From assembly GCA_001465935.1 (NCBI GenBank), contig LNKV01000006.1:248001-312000 (forward strand): a DNA stretch of 64,000 nt, read 5' to 3'. Each line of letters starts with the position of its first letter. Within the stretch, counting starts at the first letter, position 1. A program made the position numbers and the translations under genes. Positions 1 through 10,581 of this stretch are shown here, piece by piece. The notes beneath the pieces were generated by a model. It ran no database searches. It was given only the letters and a program-made list of their open reading frames with translations, and was not told where the DNA came from. This stretch comes from Clarireedia homoeocarpa (Eukaryota > Ascomycota > Leotiomycetes > Helotiales > Rutstroemiaceae).

Positions 1-827
1 GAATCGGAGAAGCAACTACTTTGATATCAAGATACATTACGTACTACTACGGGGGAATCCCAACTGCCTTTCCGAGAATTAGCGAGGCATTATTTAGGTC
101 AAGTACTGTACGGCCAGGCATTCGTATTCCCATGTTTCAGTGTAACTATTGCCCACCAGTGCCAGACTGTCGGGACGGCCAAGCTCCACAAGGAGAGAAA
201 TCGGTGGTTTTAGTGGCGAGATACCGTGGTAGGGGTAAGGTTCTGGCAATGAAGGCGCCTTAGAACTATTTGTGAAAGCGAAGGCGCTTGGGTGTCCGAA
301 CGAAATTATATCTGCACACACTAATTGGATCATTCATTCAAGCCACCAACACCTGCATCCAGGAGCCAACTTTACATTAGAGATGATTGGGTTTAGCCCG
401 AAATGCGGGTAACCACTTCCCTTGACTTCGCCCCACCGTCATATGGCCTGGAATCTTCATCTCCATATATACATCCAACAGCATCTAACAGCATCCAACA
501 AGTTATTCCCCTAGAATTCTGGTTCTGGCTATAAGGCTAGTCTTGTTCCATCCGAACAGAATTTGAATCTATCGATCGATTGATCATCCATGACGGGGTC
601 TCATCCTCGTACGTACTTGAAGCAAAGCAAGCGGTGTATGCTCACGCGCCCATCGAGTTCAGTTCACCCCAGTTTCTTGCAGTATCAAAAGGTTCAGATT
701 TCTGTCTATTAATATTTCGTTCGCACAGTACGAGTGAATCATCAATCAATTTATGACCTATAAAACCAAAAAGTTATCTGTTTTCAACAGTGTAATTTTT
801 TCTAATCTAGAAAAGTGTCTATGTTCA
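1..827. other. Non-coding stretch, no gene seen
   Basis: Only short frames without recognisable domains occur here on either strand. The segment lies immediately left of two truncated gene relics and may be part of the same decayed region. Confidence 0.5.
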
Positions 828-1094
828 TTATACTGTCTTGACCATGGCCTCAATTATACCAGCCGCATCCCCGCCATGACTCCACATATTGACAACATCA
901 AAGCCAGCAGAGTCAAGGAGGGCTTTCCATTGTTTTCCGGTTCTTTCAATACTACTATTGAATACCATCATCGTCAGGTCCAGCATCGCATAAAACGATA
1001 TTGCCCCTTGTTCCAACACAATCATCTCGTGTAAAAGGAGTTCCGAACGTGCATACTGATTGCTGGTCGCCAAGTGTGCAACTGCGTACTGCAT
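828..1094 (-). pseudogene. O-methyltransferase C-terminal fragment (5'-truncated)
   Basis: An 88-codon minus-strand frame reads like the last third of a fungal class I-like SAM-dependent O-methyltransferase (sterigmatocystin OMT-type). It carries LLLHEMIVLEQG, then LDLTMMVF, ERTGKQWKALLDSAGF, and ends GIIEAMVKT. In the family these correspond to the beta strand after the SAM pocket, the catalytic-His loop region and the terminal beta hairpin. The glycine-rich SAM-binding segment and the winged-helix N-terminus should lie upstream, at higher coordinates, but none is visible and the opposite strand there is occupied by another relic. I read this as a gene remnant, not a working enzyme. It could instead be a final exon of a gene whose earlier exons are too decayed to see. 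Confidence 0.6.
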
Positions 1095-1159
1095 ACTTCC
1101 AAGGATGTGGGTTTCAAGAAGCTAGAAGGATGTGATAAGTTTATACTGATACTCTACAG

Positions 1160-1896
1160 CTGTCTGTTCACTAGTTGATATGCTACTTGCTCTTTTTCCT
1201 GCGAGCCTGTTTTGGAGCCTTCAGATGAAATTGAGAATGAAAATTTCTCTTTCGATCCTCATGGGCTTGGGACTGTTGTAAGTCAAATTCTTCTTCACCT
1301 TTTCAATAACTCACAAATCTAGTGCTATGGTTGCTTCTATCGTGAAGACGATAGAACTCAGAGCGTTGACTGAGAAGGGAGATGCTACCCGTAAATTATT
1401 TTCGAGCCTCCATTCCGCAAGTGATCCAACTCACTAATTTTTTTTTAAAAAGATGCTATGGCAGTCTTAGCCATTTGGTGGACGTAAGTTATTCGAATCT
1501 CCTCAATTTTCGATGGATATCTCTAAGCTATTCGGCAGACTAGAAGCGTACCTCGTCTTAATCGCTGCATCGATCCCAACATTGAAGCCGCTCCTCACCA
1601 CAAAATCACCGAAAGCCTCACGTCTCAAGACAACTACCTGGACCTCGGGTCAGCAACGGTCAGGTGTAATAAAAACGACTAAGAGAGGGACATTCTTCTC
1701 AATAAACGAACCATCATCAAGTGATGATATTATCGCCAAAGTGCCTGCTTCATACAGTGTGGGCACGTATCTTTTACGCGCCATTGATACTAAAAATGTG
1801 CAAGGGGTTCGCGTGGAAGGAGGAATGATTAGGAAACAAATGACAACGTCTGTCACATATGAAAATGCTCCTGGTCTGGAAGATGGAAGGATTTAG
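1160..1896 (+). pseudogene. Fungal rhodopsin-domain integral membrane protein, 3' half only
   Basis: Four exons join in frame: 1160-1277, 1323-1390, 1453-1483 and 1539-1896. The joined product reads VDMLLALFPASLFWSLQ, then GLGLFAMVASIVKT, AMAVLAIWWT and LEAYLVLIAASIPTLKPLL, followed by a hydrophilic tail. These are the last transmembrane segments and the conserved IAASIPTL(K/R)PL signature of the fungal rhodopsin/SAT4-type membrane protein family (PTH11-like relatives). All introns have GT-AG ends and frame is kept, so the 3' half is intact. The first half of the family (TM1-4, about 150 aa) is absent: the sequence just upstream carries a methyltransferase relic on the other strand. It is therefore 5'-truncated by deletion or rearrangement. 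Function of the family is sensing or unknown; no activity is claimed. Confidence 0.7.
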
Positions 1897-2812
1897 AGAA
1901 CTAGTAATAATACAAATAGTTCAAACCATCACTTCTGCGAGCCTTGTGAGACCAGAGAAGGGGTGTCAGTTATGAAAGCACGAGTTTGGGCGAGCATTAG
2001 ATAACCCGTGGAACCTCTCTGCTGACTTCCATCTGATTAGGTAAGAAGGCTTTGAGCGCCTCAAACTAAACCGTACTATCTCGACCAGATATACAACAAA
2101 AATCATAAGCAGCACGCTAAGAAAGCGACGTGACGATACGACGAAGTTGGAACGATTTGGATATAACTTACGATGTGATGTACAACACTGGGCTTTGAGC
2201 AACTATCAGTAGGACAACGACTTGTATAGCCCTGGCCAGCCAACTACCTGTGCGCGAGGATGTTATGAGCAAGCAGCGAATTCAACGCCAGGCATCAAAA
2301 CACTGATTCAGCAAGAGGTAGCCACAATGTTGTTGATAAAGATGCGGGTAGTGAGTCTAAGTGGTATACTACATTTATTTTCTTTCACTCTTACTGTGGA
2401 TCTATATTGTCAACTTATTTCGCATCATATTTATAATTATACAAATATTAGCGAAATTCTAGGACTTCTCTCTAGCACTCAGGGGCAGAAGTACAGATTT
2501 ATAATCGTGCGCTTACTGTGCTGTGTAGATTAGATGGATAATCGTTGAATCTACTTGTAGAATCTATTATTTTACAAGAGGAATGAAGATCTAAGGAATT
2601 AGATAGATCTTTGTCTGCGTTTCCTGAAACCCATTTGTTGCGTATCTGTTTCTTGACCGCAGTCAGCTGGTACTTTTTGGGGGGGGGATAAGAGGCTACA
2701 TACAACTCTACTCCATCGACTAGATGCCTTGTCGGCAAGTAATATACTCGTATAAAAGCTGGTCCGTCCTGGATCACTATCGACACAGATAGGGAAGCCC
2801 GATTCCAATACA
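1897..2812. other. Non-coding stretch between two rhodopsin-type relics
   Basis: Frames here are short and show no domain. The missing early exons of the next relic would be expected here, but no transmembrane segment typical of TM1-2 could be found. A run of nine G lies near 2681. Confidence 0.4.
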
Positions 2813-4148
2813 GTGAGTCTTACAGTCCCACCCCTTATCTCTCCCACTTTCTCTCTCACTTCCCCTCCCCTCCTACCCAATCTCGCCCCCCTTCCCGACA
2901 GCCGTTCTGGCCCGGTGAGCCTCCAAATCCCCGCCCTCAGCTCTATCAAACTCAGTGTAATATTTTCCCACCGCCGCGTCTTCCACCACAGCGCTGCCCC
3001 CACCTTCAACCTCGTGACTTGGACAGCCATCGCCATCGTCATCACCTGGACGCTATCGTTCTTGTCCATCCTGTTTATTTGCGGCGCGGATCCCTGGGTG
3101 TATTGGACCAGTGCAGTTGTCGAGAAGGAATATTGTGTTGATATGACTTTGTTGCATAATGCTTTTGTGGTGTTAGATGTGGTTACTGAATTTCGGCGTT
3201 TGGTTGTCCGAGAAAAGGAGTTGGAGGAATAAGATTGAGAAGATAGATCGCTGATTGGATAGGTACATTTTCGTTCTCCATCTTACGTTTGGGCGTAAAG
3301 TTGGAATCCAAGCGATATTCGGCCTTGGTGCTCTGTGAGTTCCGGCCTCAATTCGCAGAAGCCATGCAAAGTAGAACTAACCTGTCAAAAGCACGATGGC
3401 CGCATCGATAGCGAGGATGGTCATCTTCATCTAAGCCACTGCAGGTAATTAAAATCCCCGTCTCAACTTTTAGCACATACTCAATCTACTCACATTTTAA
3501 CAGTCAACTACGATCGACATGCCGATTCCGAATATAGATCATTCTTCCATTTCACCTTATCCCTCTTCAATCTCCCCCTTCATAGCGCACCCAAAAACCC
3601 TCGTCCTCACCACTTTCTTCCTCTCCCTAGCCACTAGTCCTCCCCCATAGTCCTCTGCACACCCGGCCTCTACGGGCCCCTTATCGACAGCTCCCTCGGT
3701 CTCCTCACAACCCACCTCCTCGCCCAATACGGCCTCCTCAGCACCCAAGACGTGTAATCCCTAATCGGCAGCGTACGATCCGCAATCTCCCTGCGCTCCT
3801 ACGGCAGCGCCACTAACCATCACACCCCTCACCACAATCACTCTACCAGCCACAACGATAACCCACATACAATAAACAGGCGAACACAGCAACGGAAGCG
3901 GAAGTATATAACAGGACTTCTTCCTTTCCCATGCTTTCACTATCGCCAAGGAGCATAAAGTAAGATGGGGGAAAGGAAAACTGCAGTAGACGGTGGTTGG
4001 GGAGAGGGAGACGAGATCTATGAGTACGCATGCAGAGGGTCCGATGCAGTTGAGTTTTGGGTCGGAGGAAGATGTTGAGATGAGAGTGGAAAGGCAAGGG
4101 GGGATAATGGTGGCGAATAGTTTTGAGGCGAAGGAGGGAGCAGTGTGA
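2813..4148 (+). pseudogene. Degenerate fungal rhodopsin-domain membrane protein
   Basis: Family-specific blocks appear in the expected order but frame continuity is poor. Near 2945-3190 an exon reads IKLSVIFSHRRVF, a TM segment (TWTAIAIVITWTLSFLSILF), CGADPWVYW and CVDMTLLHNAFVVLDVVTE. Near 3293-3335 follows KVGIQAIFGLGAL, near 3390-3432 TMAASIARMVIFI, near 3655 CTPGLYGPLI (a corrupted CLPTLRPL), and a plausible C-terminal tail from about 4021 to 4148 containing MQLSFGSEEDVEM. In-frame stops and uncertain splice sites separate some blocks, and the first transmembrane helices are not seen. I conclude decay, although a many-exon active gene cannot be fully excluded. It is the second relic of this family within 3 kb. 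Confidence 0.55.
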
Positions 4149-4418
4149 ATAGTTTTGAGGCGAAGGAGGGAACAGTGTGAACAGTGGGAGGTGTGCGGCA
4201 TGTGGGTTTAGAGAGAGGTTGTTTACTTTTATGCTAAGAGTGTATGTATTGAGGATTGTGTAAATAAGGGGTGAAAAGTAGATCATGTTCACATTGTAAT
4301 CGACGAGATGGATTGTTTCTGCATCAATCCAAGTAGACACCAAGGCCAGGGAAAAGAAATGTATTTTGAAGTAAACAAGTCTATAGAATCAAATACAGCG
4401 CAAAGCAAAAGCCATGAT

Positions 4419-5486
4419 TTATTTCCCTTTTCCTTTTTTCCTTCCACCAACATGTTTTCTAGGTACCGACCGAAACGGTTCAGGTTCGCGATCATCATGG
4501 AACACTTGTACGTCACGTCCTAGCTCGTCGCTCGAATCGGATTCTTCGCTGCTGCTGTCTGGTATTTCTATGACTTCGACGCCGGCTCGGGAGGATGTCC
4601 GATATCTAAGTGACGGATCGGAGGGCGGCCTATGTGCTGCAGGATATTCTTGTGGAACACTACGTCGAACAGAGGCATAGGAAACGTCGGCCGGCCCAGA
4701 GTAGTTACGTTGACCTCCAGATGGCTGCATGTATTGAGAGGTAATTGGCAGGGGCTGATCAGTAGTAACCTGGTAATCAAAGGGATCAGCAACATGGTAT
4801 GGAGAACGAACAGAAATCCGCCTGTTGGGAGTTGACCAGCCATCATCTTCTGGGAGGGGACGATGGGGACTGTTGCTACTGGAATTTGGCCTCATGCCGT
4901 CAGAAAAATGTCGACTCGTACCTGATGCTGTATCACGTGGTTGCTTTGTTGTAGAACGCGATCGTGATGATTGTCTTGACGTTTCAGGGTAATAGCCAAT
5001 GGAAGTGTACGTTGGCCCATCTGGTCCAGCAGTAATGATGCCTGGTCCGCCTCGAGTATCTCTTGACGAGCTTTCGTCAGACCTCCTCTTTGACCTTTTC
5101 TTCTTGGGATCTGGTTGAGGTTCGACGAGCGAGGCAATGTTGACTGCTTTTCGGTCGCTTTGTCGTTTCTTTTCACCGCTTTTTCTGCTACTGGAACTGC
5201 TCCCCTTCTTGGCTTTGGATGCGGCGGCTTCTTGCATGCGTTTTCGTCGTCTTTCCAGGGCATCTATCTCTTCTTGGTTGAGCTTCACTTCTTCCTTTCC
5301 TTTCTCCTGAGCACGCCGAATACGAGCAAGGGCAGCTTGTACCAGCACTTCTTCTTTGTCGCGTACCGTCAAATGTTGGTCATCTTCCTCCAAGTATTCA
5401 GAGTCTTCAGAGTCGTCCTCAGAAGATCTTTCGGCGTCGTTGTAAGAATAGCCTCGCCTAGGCTTCGTACTCGTAGTCAAACTCAT
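4419..5486 (-). CDS. Ser/Lys-rich low-complexity protein, start codon uncertain
   Basis: The frame is open from 5729 down to the stop at 4419, but the first ATG is at 5486, giving 355 aa. The additional upstream part (about 80 codons) has protein-like composition, so the true start may lie in an unseen upstream exon. The product is hydrophilic: an acidic SEDDSEDSEYLEEDD patch, a charged helix (residues about 45-95 of the ATG form, with LNQEEIDALERRRKRMQEAA), then a Ser/Lys/Arg-rich basic stretch with nuclear-localisation-like clusters (KKKRSKRRSD), a long disordered middle and a basic tail RKKGKGK. No catalytic domain is recognised. Its 5' end overlaps the end of the PRA1 gene on the same strand. 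It is a probable nuclear or disordered protein of unknown role. Confidence 0.7.
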   Translation of the reverse strand: MSLTTSTKPRRGYSYNDAERSSEDDSEDSEYLEEDDQHLTVRDKEEVLVQAALARIRRAQEKGKEEVKLNQEEIDALERRRKRMQEAAASKAKKGSSSSSRKSGEKKRQSDRKAVNIASLVEPQPDPKKKRSKRRSDESSSRDTRGGPGIITAGPDGPTYTSIGYYPETSRQSSRSRSTTKQPRDTASGTSRHFSDGMRPNSSSNSPHRPLPEDDGWSTPNRRISVRSPYHVADPFDYQVTTDQPLPITSQYMQPSGGQRNYSGPADVSYASVRRSVPQEYPAAHRPPSDPSLRYRTSSRAGVEVIEIPDSSSEESDSSDELGRDVQVFHDDREPEPFRSVPRKHVGGRKKGKGK

Positions 5487-5704
5487 ATCTACACCAGTAA
5501 AACGTAGAGGATCACTGGCAAATCGTTTGTCGCTCAAGGCCAACCTAGTACCATGTCTATCTTTATCGTCGTCGCTGTCAACCTCCTGCACTCGCGGCCG
5601 TTGCCAACCACCTTCGTCCTGCTCCCACTGCTTCCTCCTGCTTCCCTTCGCCCCTGATGGTCTTCCCCATTGGGGCACAGATGTGGGAGATCGCGGCCGA
5701 CCAC

Positions 5705-6235
5705 CTAGACCGCCTCCCCGGAAAAAGCCTCATCGATTGGTTTATCCATGAATGAGGCGTGTCCGATGATGCTGACTCCGCTTGCACCGATGAGCCAGAG
5801 GATTGTTGTAATTGGTGACGCGTAGAGTCCAAGAGGAATTACAACTACCAACAGCCAGGTGTAAAGTTGAGATGACGTGGCACGAACGACACCAATGTCA
5901 AGATCTTGTCCTTCGAGCCTTCCAATTCCCCACACTCCACCAACGACGAGGAGGATAACGAAGAGAAGTACCAAGTTCGTGAGCAAGCTATAGATACTCA
6001 GCATAAGGAAGACGGCGGCATAGTTGCTGGAGAAGTATCCGAGGTTGTAATTGACTCTAGATTGAACCTCGCTGAAGTTTGCCGGTTTGGAAAGGCGCTT
6101 GAAATCGAGGAACTCAGAGATGGGCTTAAGGTTCGCCAGTCTCGTCGATAAAGATTGTGATCGTACGCCCGAGAATCTTTCAGACAGGTTGAGACGTGAC
6201 GTCAGGATATCAATAGGGATCTGAATTCGCGACAT
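5705..6235 (-). CDS. Prenylated Rab acceptor 1 (PRA1/Yip3) family protein
   Basis: A single-exon product of 176 aa, a typical length for PRA1 proteins. An N-terminal soluble part (FSEVQSRVNYNLGYFSSNY, residues about 73-91) matches the conserved PRA1 entry motif before the membrane region. Two long hydrophobic blocks follow: about 92-125 (FLMLSIYSLLTNLVLLFVILLVVGG) and about 140-165 (LLVVVIPLGLYASPITTILW), each able to form a hairpin. A short acidic tail ends DEAFSGEAV. Family members sit in Golgi/ER membranes and assist membrane recruitment of prenylated Rab GTPases in vesicle traffic. The gene starts divergently from the ERJ5-like gene and its 3' end overlaps the open frame of the next gene downstream. 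Confidence 0.92.
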   Translation of the reverse strand: MSRIQIPIDILTSRLNLSERFSGVRSQSLSTRLANLKPISEFLDFKRLSKPANFSEVQSRVNYNLGYFSSNYAAVFLMLSIYSLLTNLVLLFVILLVVGGVWGIGRLEGQDLDIGVVRATSSQLYTWLLVVVIPLGLYASPITTILWLIGASGVSIIGHASFMDKPIDEAFSGEAV

Positions 6236-7601
6236 CTTGTTCGAGATTTCCCGTGATAGAGAATGTATATTTTAGTTGTGGGTATATCACTCCAATCTTA
6301 ATCGTCGAGACTATGAAAATGGATCGTAAAGACTCGACTCTAAAGTGTTCTTCGTGAATTCAAGATGTTCGAGGAAGGAAGAAGGATCGAAGGAGTTGAT
6401 GTTTCTTTGTTGTTTGAGGACTTTTAGTATACTTTTTTTTTAGTTTTGAGATCTGTCAAGAAGCACTGAAGGCAGCGAGAAAAGTTCACGAATCAGCAAT
6501 TGTAGCCAGCCAATGGAAGACGCGTGTGGCTGAAGCACTTACGAATTGAATTGCGTATAGGGCGGTGAGCTCAAATACTAGATTCAAACTGATTTGAACG
6601 TGTCGTGGAATGCCGTAGACGGTGAATTGTTTTGTTACCGGGAAACAAAAACCAAATTGTATTGATCTGTCCCCTGAGCGAAGGACGGCCCCCTTGCCTC
6701 TTCCACTCTCGCACTCTGCCAGAGGTAGAGCCCCTGGTGTATGGTGTGTGGTGTGTGGTGTATGAAATAGCGGTCCGGGCTTTTCAGCCAAGGATTGTAA
6801 GGAATTCGAAGCTCATGCGGCTTCTCGAAGATATCCTCCCCCTCTTCTTCCAGAGAAGACAACGCTGGACGGGTTTCTGCTCCTCCTTGGAGATGAGAAG
6901 CAGAAAGAACAAGTGGAATAGGAATGATTTCTCGAGTCAAACGAGTGGGAGGTGGTGCGGCCTTTATATTGGTGAAGTTCCAGGTTTATTCGAGAGACGG
7001 ACAACGGACACAACGGTAGGAACCATGTAATAATGGGCGTGGAGGGTGGAGGATGTAATGGAATATGCAAAAAGCGTGGCATGCATCGAGCTACCATCGA
7101 GCTATCCACTTGTCTAAGCAGCCGTTCCTGCCCACCACAGGGAAATAAGGCATCCAAGGCCTTCGAGGCATCCGAGGCATCCAAGGCATCCAAGGCATCA
7201 ACGGCATACAAGGCCCAAGAGATCTCTCTCACTACTGCCCAATCAGATTGCATTGTCGAGATGTTCCAGCCTATCAAATCGAGGAAACGCCACAAATACT
7301 ATGCTGACGCCACGCATAAAAGGCGAAGAATTATTGTGAGGGTGTCTGGTGTGCATTAATCCATGTTGAAGGACACCGCAATTCCAGCTTCTACCATTCT
7401 GAGCCCTCCACGAGCCCTCCACGAGCAAAAAGAGGATCCTTGGCCACAACAGGCCACATAAGGCAGGTGGCAGGATACATTTACCCACGAGGGAGCCAGG
7501 AGCGAGGAGCGAGAAACGAGCTCGAAAAAAAAAAGAATATCTGAGAAAAGACACATCATCATCTGTGTGCCTTTCTCTCTCCCATAACCACCATCGACAA
7601 A
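6236..7601. promoter_or_regulatory. Divergent intergenic region between PRA1-like and ERJ5-like genes
   Basis: This 1.37-kb spacer separates two divergently transcribed secretory-pathway genes and must hold both promoters. Notable contents: a GT-rich run near 6738-6765, a minisatellite of 9-bp units (7146-7216, listed separately) and a duplicated 13-bp CGAGCCCTCCACG-like unit near 7402-7426. No coding domain is seen. Confidence 0.5.
7146..7216. repeat. 9-bp minisatellite (consensus AAGGCATCC)
   Basis: About seven imperfect copies of the nonamer AAGGCATCC lie in tandem, with variants such as GAGGCATCC. Frames through it read as a low-complexity Ala/Ser/Lys repeat, but there is no other sign of coding. 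It lies about 390 bp upstream of the ERJ5-like start. Confidence 0.8.
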
Positions 7602-8960
7602 ATGAGGCTGTCCTATGCTATAGGTATACTGGCTTGCTTTATTGCTGTGGTTGCGGCATGGAGCAAAGAAGGTAAGTCGTTCCATCAATCCACAAATCTT
7701 TCTGCCGTCAGAGCTTCTGCCCTGCGCCTTCGGACCCCATACGATCTCCATGTGAGCTAATTCCCTTCCGATTTATAGACCAGGAAATCTTTCGATTGCG
7801 CGATGAAGTTGCTGCCTCTGAAGGCCCTGAGGTTACATTCTACGACTTTCTCGACATCACACCTGCTGCGAACCAAGAAGACATAAATAAGGCATATCGC
7901 AAGAAGTCCCGTACTCTTCATCCGGACAAAGTCAAGCAGCAATTCATTGCGGAAAAATCTACAGGCAAAACGGGAAAGGCAAAGTCGGGAAAGAACAAGA
8001 AACCCGGGGTTCATGTCTCCAAGGGTCCTTCGCAGGCAGAAATCAAAGCTCATGTAAAGGCTGCCAGTGATCGATTTGCACGACTCGGATTAGTGACAAA
8101 CATCCTCCGTGGAGAAGGCCGTGAACGCTACGATCACTTCTTGAAAAATGGTTTCCCCAAGTGGAAGGGTACTGGATACTACTATGCTCGTTTCAGGCCA
8201 GGTCTAGGATCTGTATTGCTTGGCCTGTTCCTGTTCATTGGAGGTGCTGGACATTATCTCGCACTCTATCTAAGCTGGAAGAGACAACGCGAATTCGTGG
8301 AAAGGTACATCACATTCGCAAGAAATGCAGCTTGGGGTGGAAGTCTCAATGTTCCTGGCCTGGATGGAACCTCTACTCCCACTACCGACAATGATGATAC
8401 GGATCCTATGGCTCAACCGATGAATCGAAGACAGAGAAGGATGCAAGAAAAAGATGCCAAGAAAGACAAATCGGAGAAGAAAGGCAAAAAGGCCATGGCC
8501 TCGCCAGCTGGAACTCCTACAAGTGTGACTGGACCAAAGAAAAGAGTTGTCGCTGAGAATGGTAAAGTTCTGATTGTCGACTCTGCCGGCAATGTGTACT
8601 TGGAACAGGCCGATGAAGATGGTAAAATGCATGAATTTCTTCTTGATGTAAGTCTTTCTCCCAGTTATCCTGTTTGAAAAGGAAGCTAATAGTCATCTCC
8701 AGCTTGATGAGCTCCCAGCTCCTACCATCAAGGATACCGCCTTGGTTCGCTTCCCAAAATGGACTTTCAACCTTGCTGTTGGTCGTTTTTTGAACAAACC
8801 GTCAAAGGAGCAAGAGTATGAAGAAGTTGAGGAAGAAGAAGCTGCTTCGCTTTCTAGCAGCTCCGGTGCAGATGACTTTGAAGTACTTGAGAAAGTCAAA
8901 ACGACCGCGACGAACGGCAATGGCAAGGCAATAAGAAGAAACAAGAAGAATGTTAGATGA
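7602..8960 (+). CDS. ERJ5: ER-membrane J-domain protein (ERJ5-like)
   Basis: Three exons (7602-7671, 7779-8647, 8703-8960) encode 398 aa. The N-terminus is a signal peptide (MRLSYAIGILACFIAVVAAW). The J domain follows (about residues 40-115) with VTFYDFLDI, helix II NKAYRKKSRTLHPDKV including the invariant HPD, and an extended loop of Lys/Gly. A transmembrane helix is at about 150-172 (LGSVLLGLFLFIGGAGHYLAL). The C-terminal part is charged and contains NGKVLIVDSAGNVYL. This architecture (signal, J domain, TM, charged tail) matches fungal ERJ5 proteins, lumenal Hsp40 partners of the Hsp70 Kar2/BiP in ER folding. The start choice is fixed by the signal peptide and by splicing in phase to KEDQEIFRLRDE. 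Confidence 0.93.
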
Positions 8961-10581
8961 AGATGGATCTGCTTGGAAAGCGTTTGTAAGAAAAATATGT
9001 AGCTTAGATAAAAGTTCAGTTTTGTTTTCCAGCCAAGCCTTCTACATTCTTGTCTATCTTCCCTCATTTACGCCTGTGTCAATGCCCTACCTCGTACTAC
9101 AACAGAATGATATCAATACTCTTGATACGATAGTAGGGGGGTTATTAAGTGATACCCACACCTGTTTGGAAAAGGCTTCGACATCGCTGAGCTCATAGCA
9201 TGTCAACATGACAGAAGATTCATTCAATACAGCAAGAAAACATTTGCTCCTATCCGAACTTAGTACGGGCCGATTCCGAAGTCGTAGCTAAAAGGTACCG
9301 GTGGATTGCCTATGGCTGCAATTCAACAGATAATCGCTCATATTCACTTCTCTGCCCCTGGTGCAATTTCGATACGGAGGCTCAATCGACATTCACTAGG
9401 CTATTTCTAATTTGTGATTTGCCAGAATATAGAGCTAGAAATATGAGATCCACAGTCATCTCCACAGTCAACGTATTCGATGAATGAGGGTATTCCCAAA
9501 TCGGTTGACTACGGAGATGACTGTGGATCTCACAAGAAAATTACTTCTCGTTCTTCCTTGAGCGGATGGCAATTCACCTGTTGCTGGTTTCCATTCTCTT
9601 GCGATGCTTCACGTCAAAGGCACATGATCTAGTATCATGGGAAATTTTTTCAATTGAATGTTTCTCTACTCAACTCAAAGGTTCTAGAAGTCATAAGCTT
9701 TCAAAGGAGGTTCTAGATTTCCTTCAAAATGTCATTAATATTTTTCATTGCAAAAAGAAATGTTTTCTATCACTGAAGCTTTTTTCGTTTAAGTTTCCAG
9801 CGCGCTAACCTTATGTTGTGCCAACAAGCGAGTTCGAAAGGGGCGCTCAATACAGCCTGAATATGGTCCTCAATAGCCAATTCCCTTTTGTCCCATTTAT
9901 AATTACTCTAAATCAGGCGGATCAAATCTTTGAATATTCTGCACCTAATATCTTGGGCTTTCTTTGAAACTTGAGGATACCCGTGCAGTTGCAGAAAGAA
10001 CTCAAGTTTTCAAAAGACTCCCCAAACTGATCTGTGGATATCAATCCTTTAAAGAATCTCGAATTCACCTACTTCACTACTTCGAAGGGCGTGGGAGAAC
10101 CAATCATTGCACTTCAAGTGTTGAAGAGGCTTTCAATGTACCCGATCTACCCCTTGACCTTCCATCCGATCTTTCCACAGTATCTGCAGCTCTTCCGCTG
10201 CCATCGCAAAATTCCTTTCGACCTCCTCTTTATTCGATGGCCTATCAATTGTGTCCTTCTTCCCACATTCTGCACCAGATTAGGAAACTTCTTTTTCTAG
10301 AAGAGTGATCACTCGAACCAAGAGATCTTCTGCTCAAAAGGCTCCTTTCATCAATCAGACACCGGCCTCTCCGCCCTCATGATTCCTCCTCTGGACAACG
10401 ACATAGGGGGAATCTATATATCGCGTCATACTGCCCCATCCTTGCAAATATATCCCCTTTTCAGTGCTAACTTTAATTTACTTCACTCATTTCCCCAGTT
10501 ATTACTACCACGGGAACCCCTATAACAATATAAAACCGCCAAAAAAATCAACCTACTTTTCGGATCCCCTTTCCTTCTGTC
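8961..10581. other. Gene-poor spacer with a hairpin, upstream of the pheromone gene
   Basis: No convincing gene is seen in 1.6 kb. Frames of 80-115 codons near 9566-9808 and 9964-10308 lack domains, splice support and conservation features. The segment contains the 29-bp-arm inverted repeat at 9444-9532. A TATATA element near 10418 lies about 160 bp upstream of the pheromone start codon and may belong to its promoter. Confidence 0.5.
9444..9532. repeat. Inverted repeat, 29-bp arms with 31-bp loop
   Basis: The arm at 9444-9472 (beginning TGAGATCCACAGTCATCTCC) is the reverse complement, with two mismatches, of 9504-9532. The separation is 31 bp. It would form a stable hairpin if transcribed, and it also resembles a small foldback/MITE-type element. 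No target duplication was confirmed. Confidence 0.85.

Noticed and set aside
3761..4343. Overlapping minus-strand frames of 146 and 166 codons
   Set aside because: They are antisense to the degenerate rhodopsin-type gene, with a short duplicated segment and no domain. Hydrophobic look comes from reverse reading of pyrimidine-rich sequence.
9964..10308. Plus-strand frame of 114 codons upstream of the pheromone gene
   Set aside because: No signal peptide, domain or intron structure, and two overlapping frames of similar length are equally plausible.
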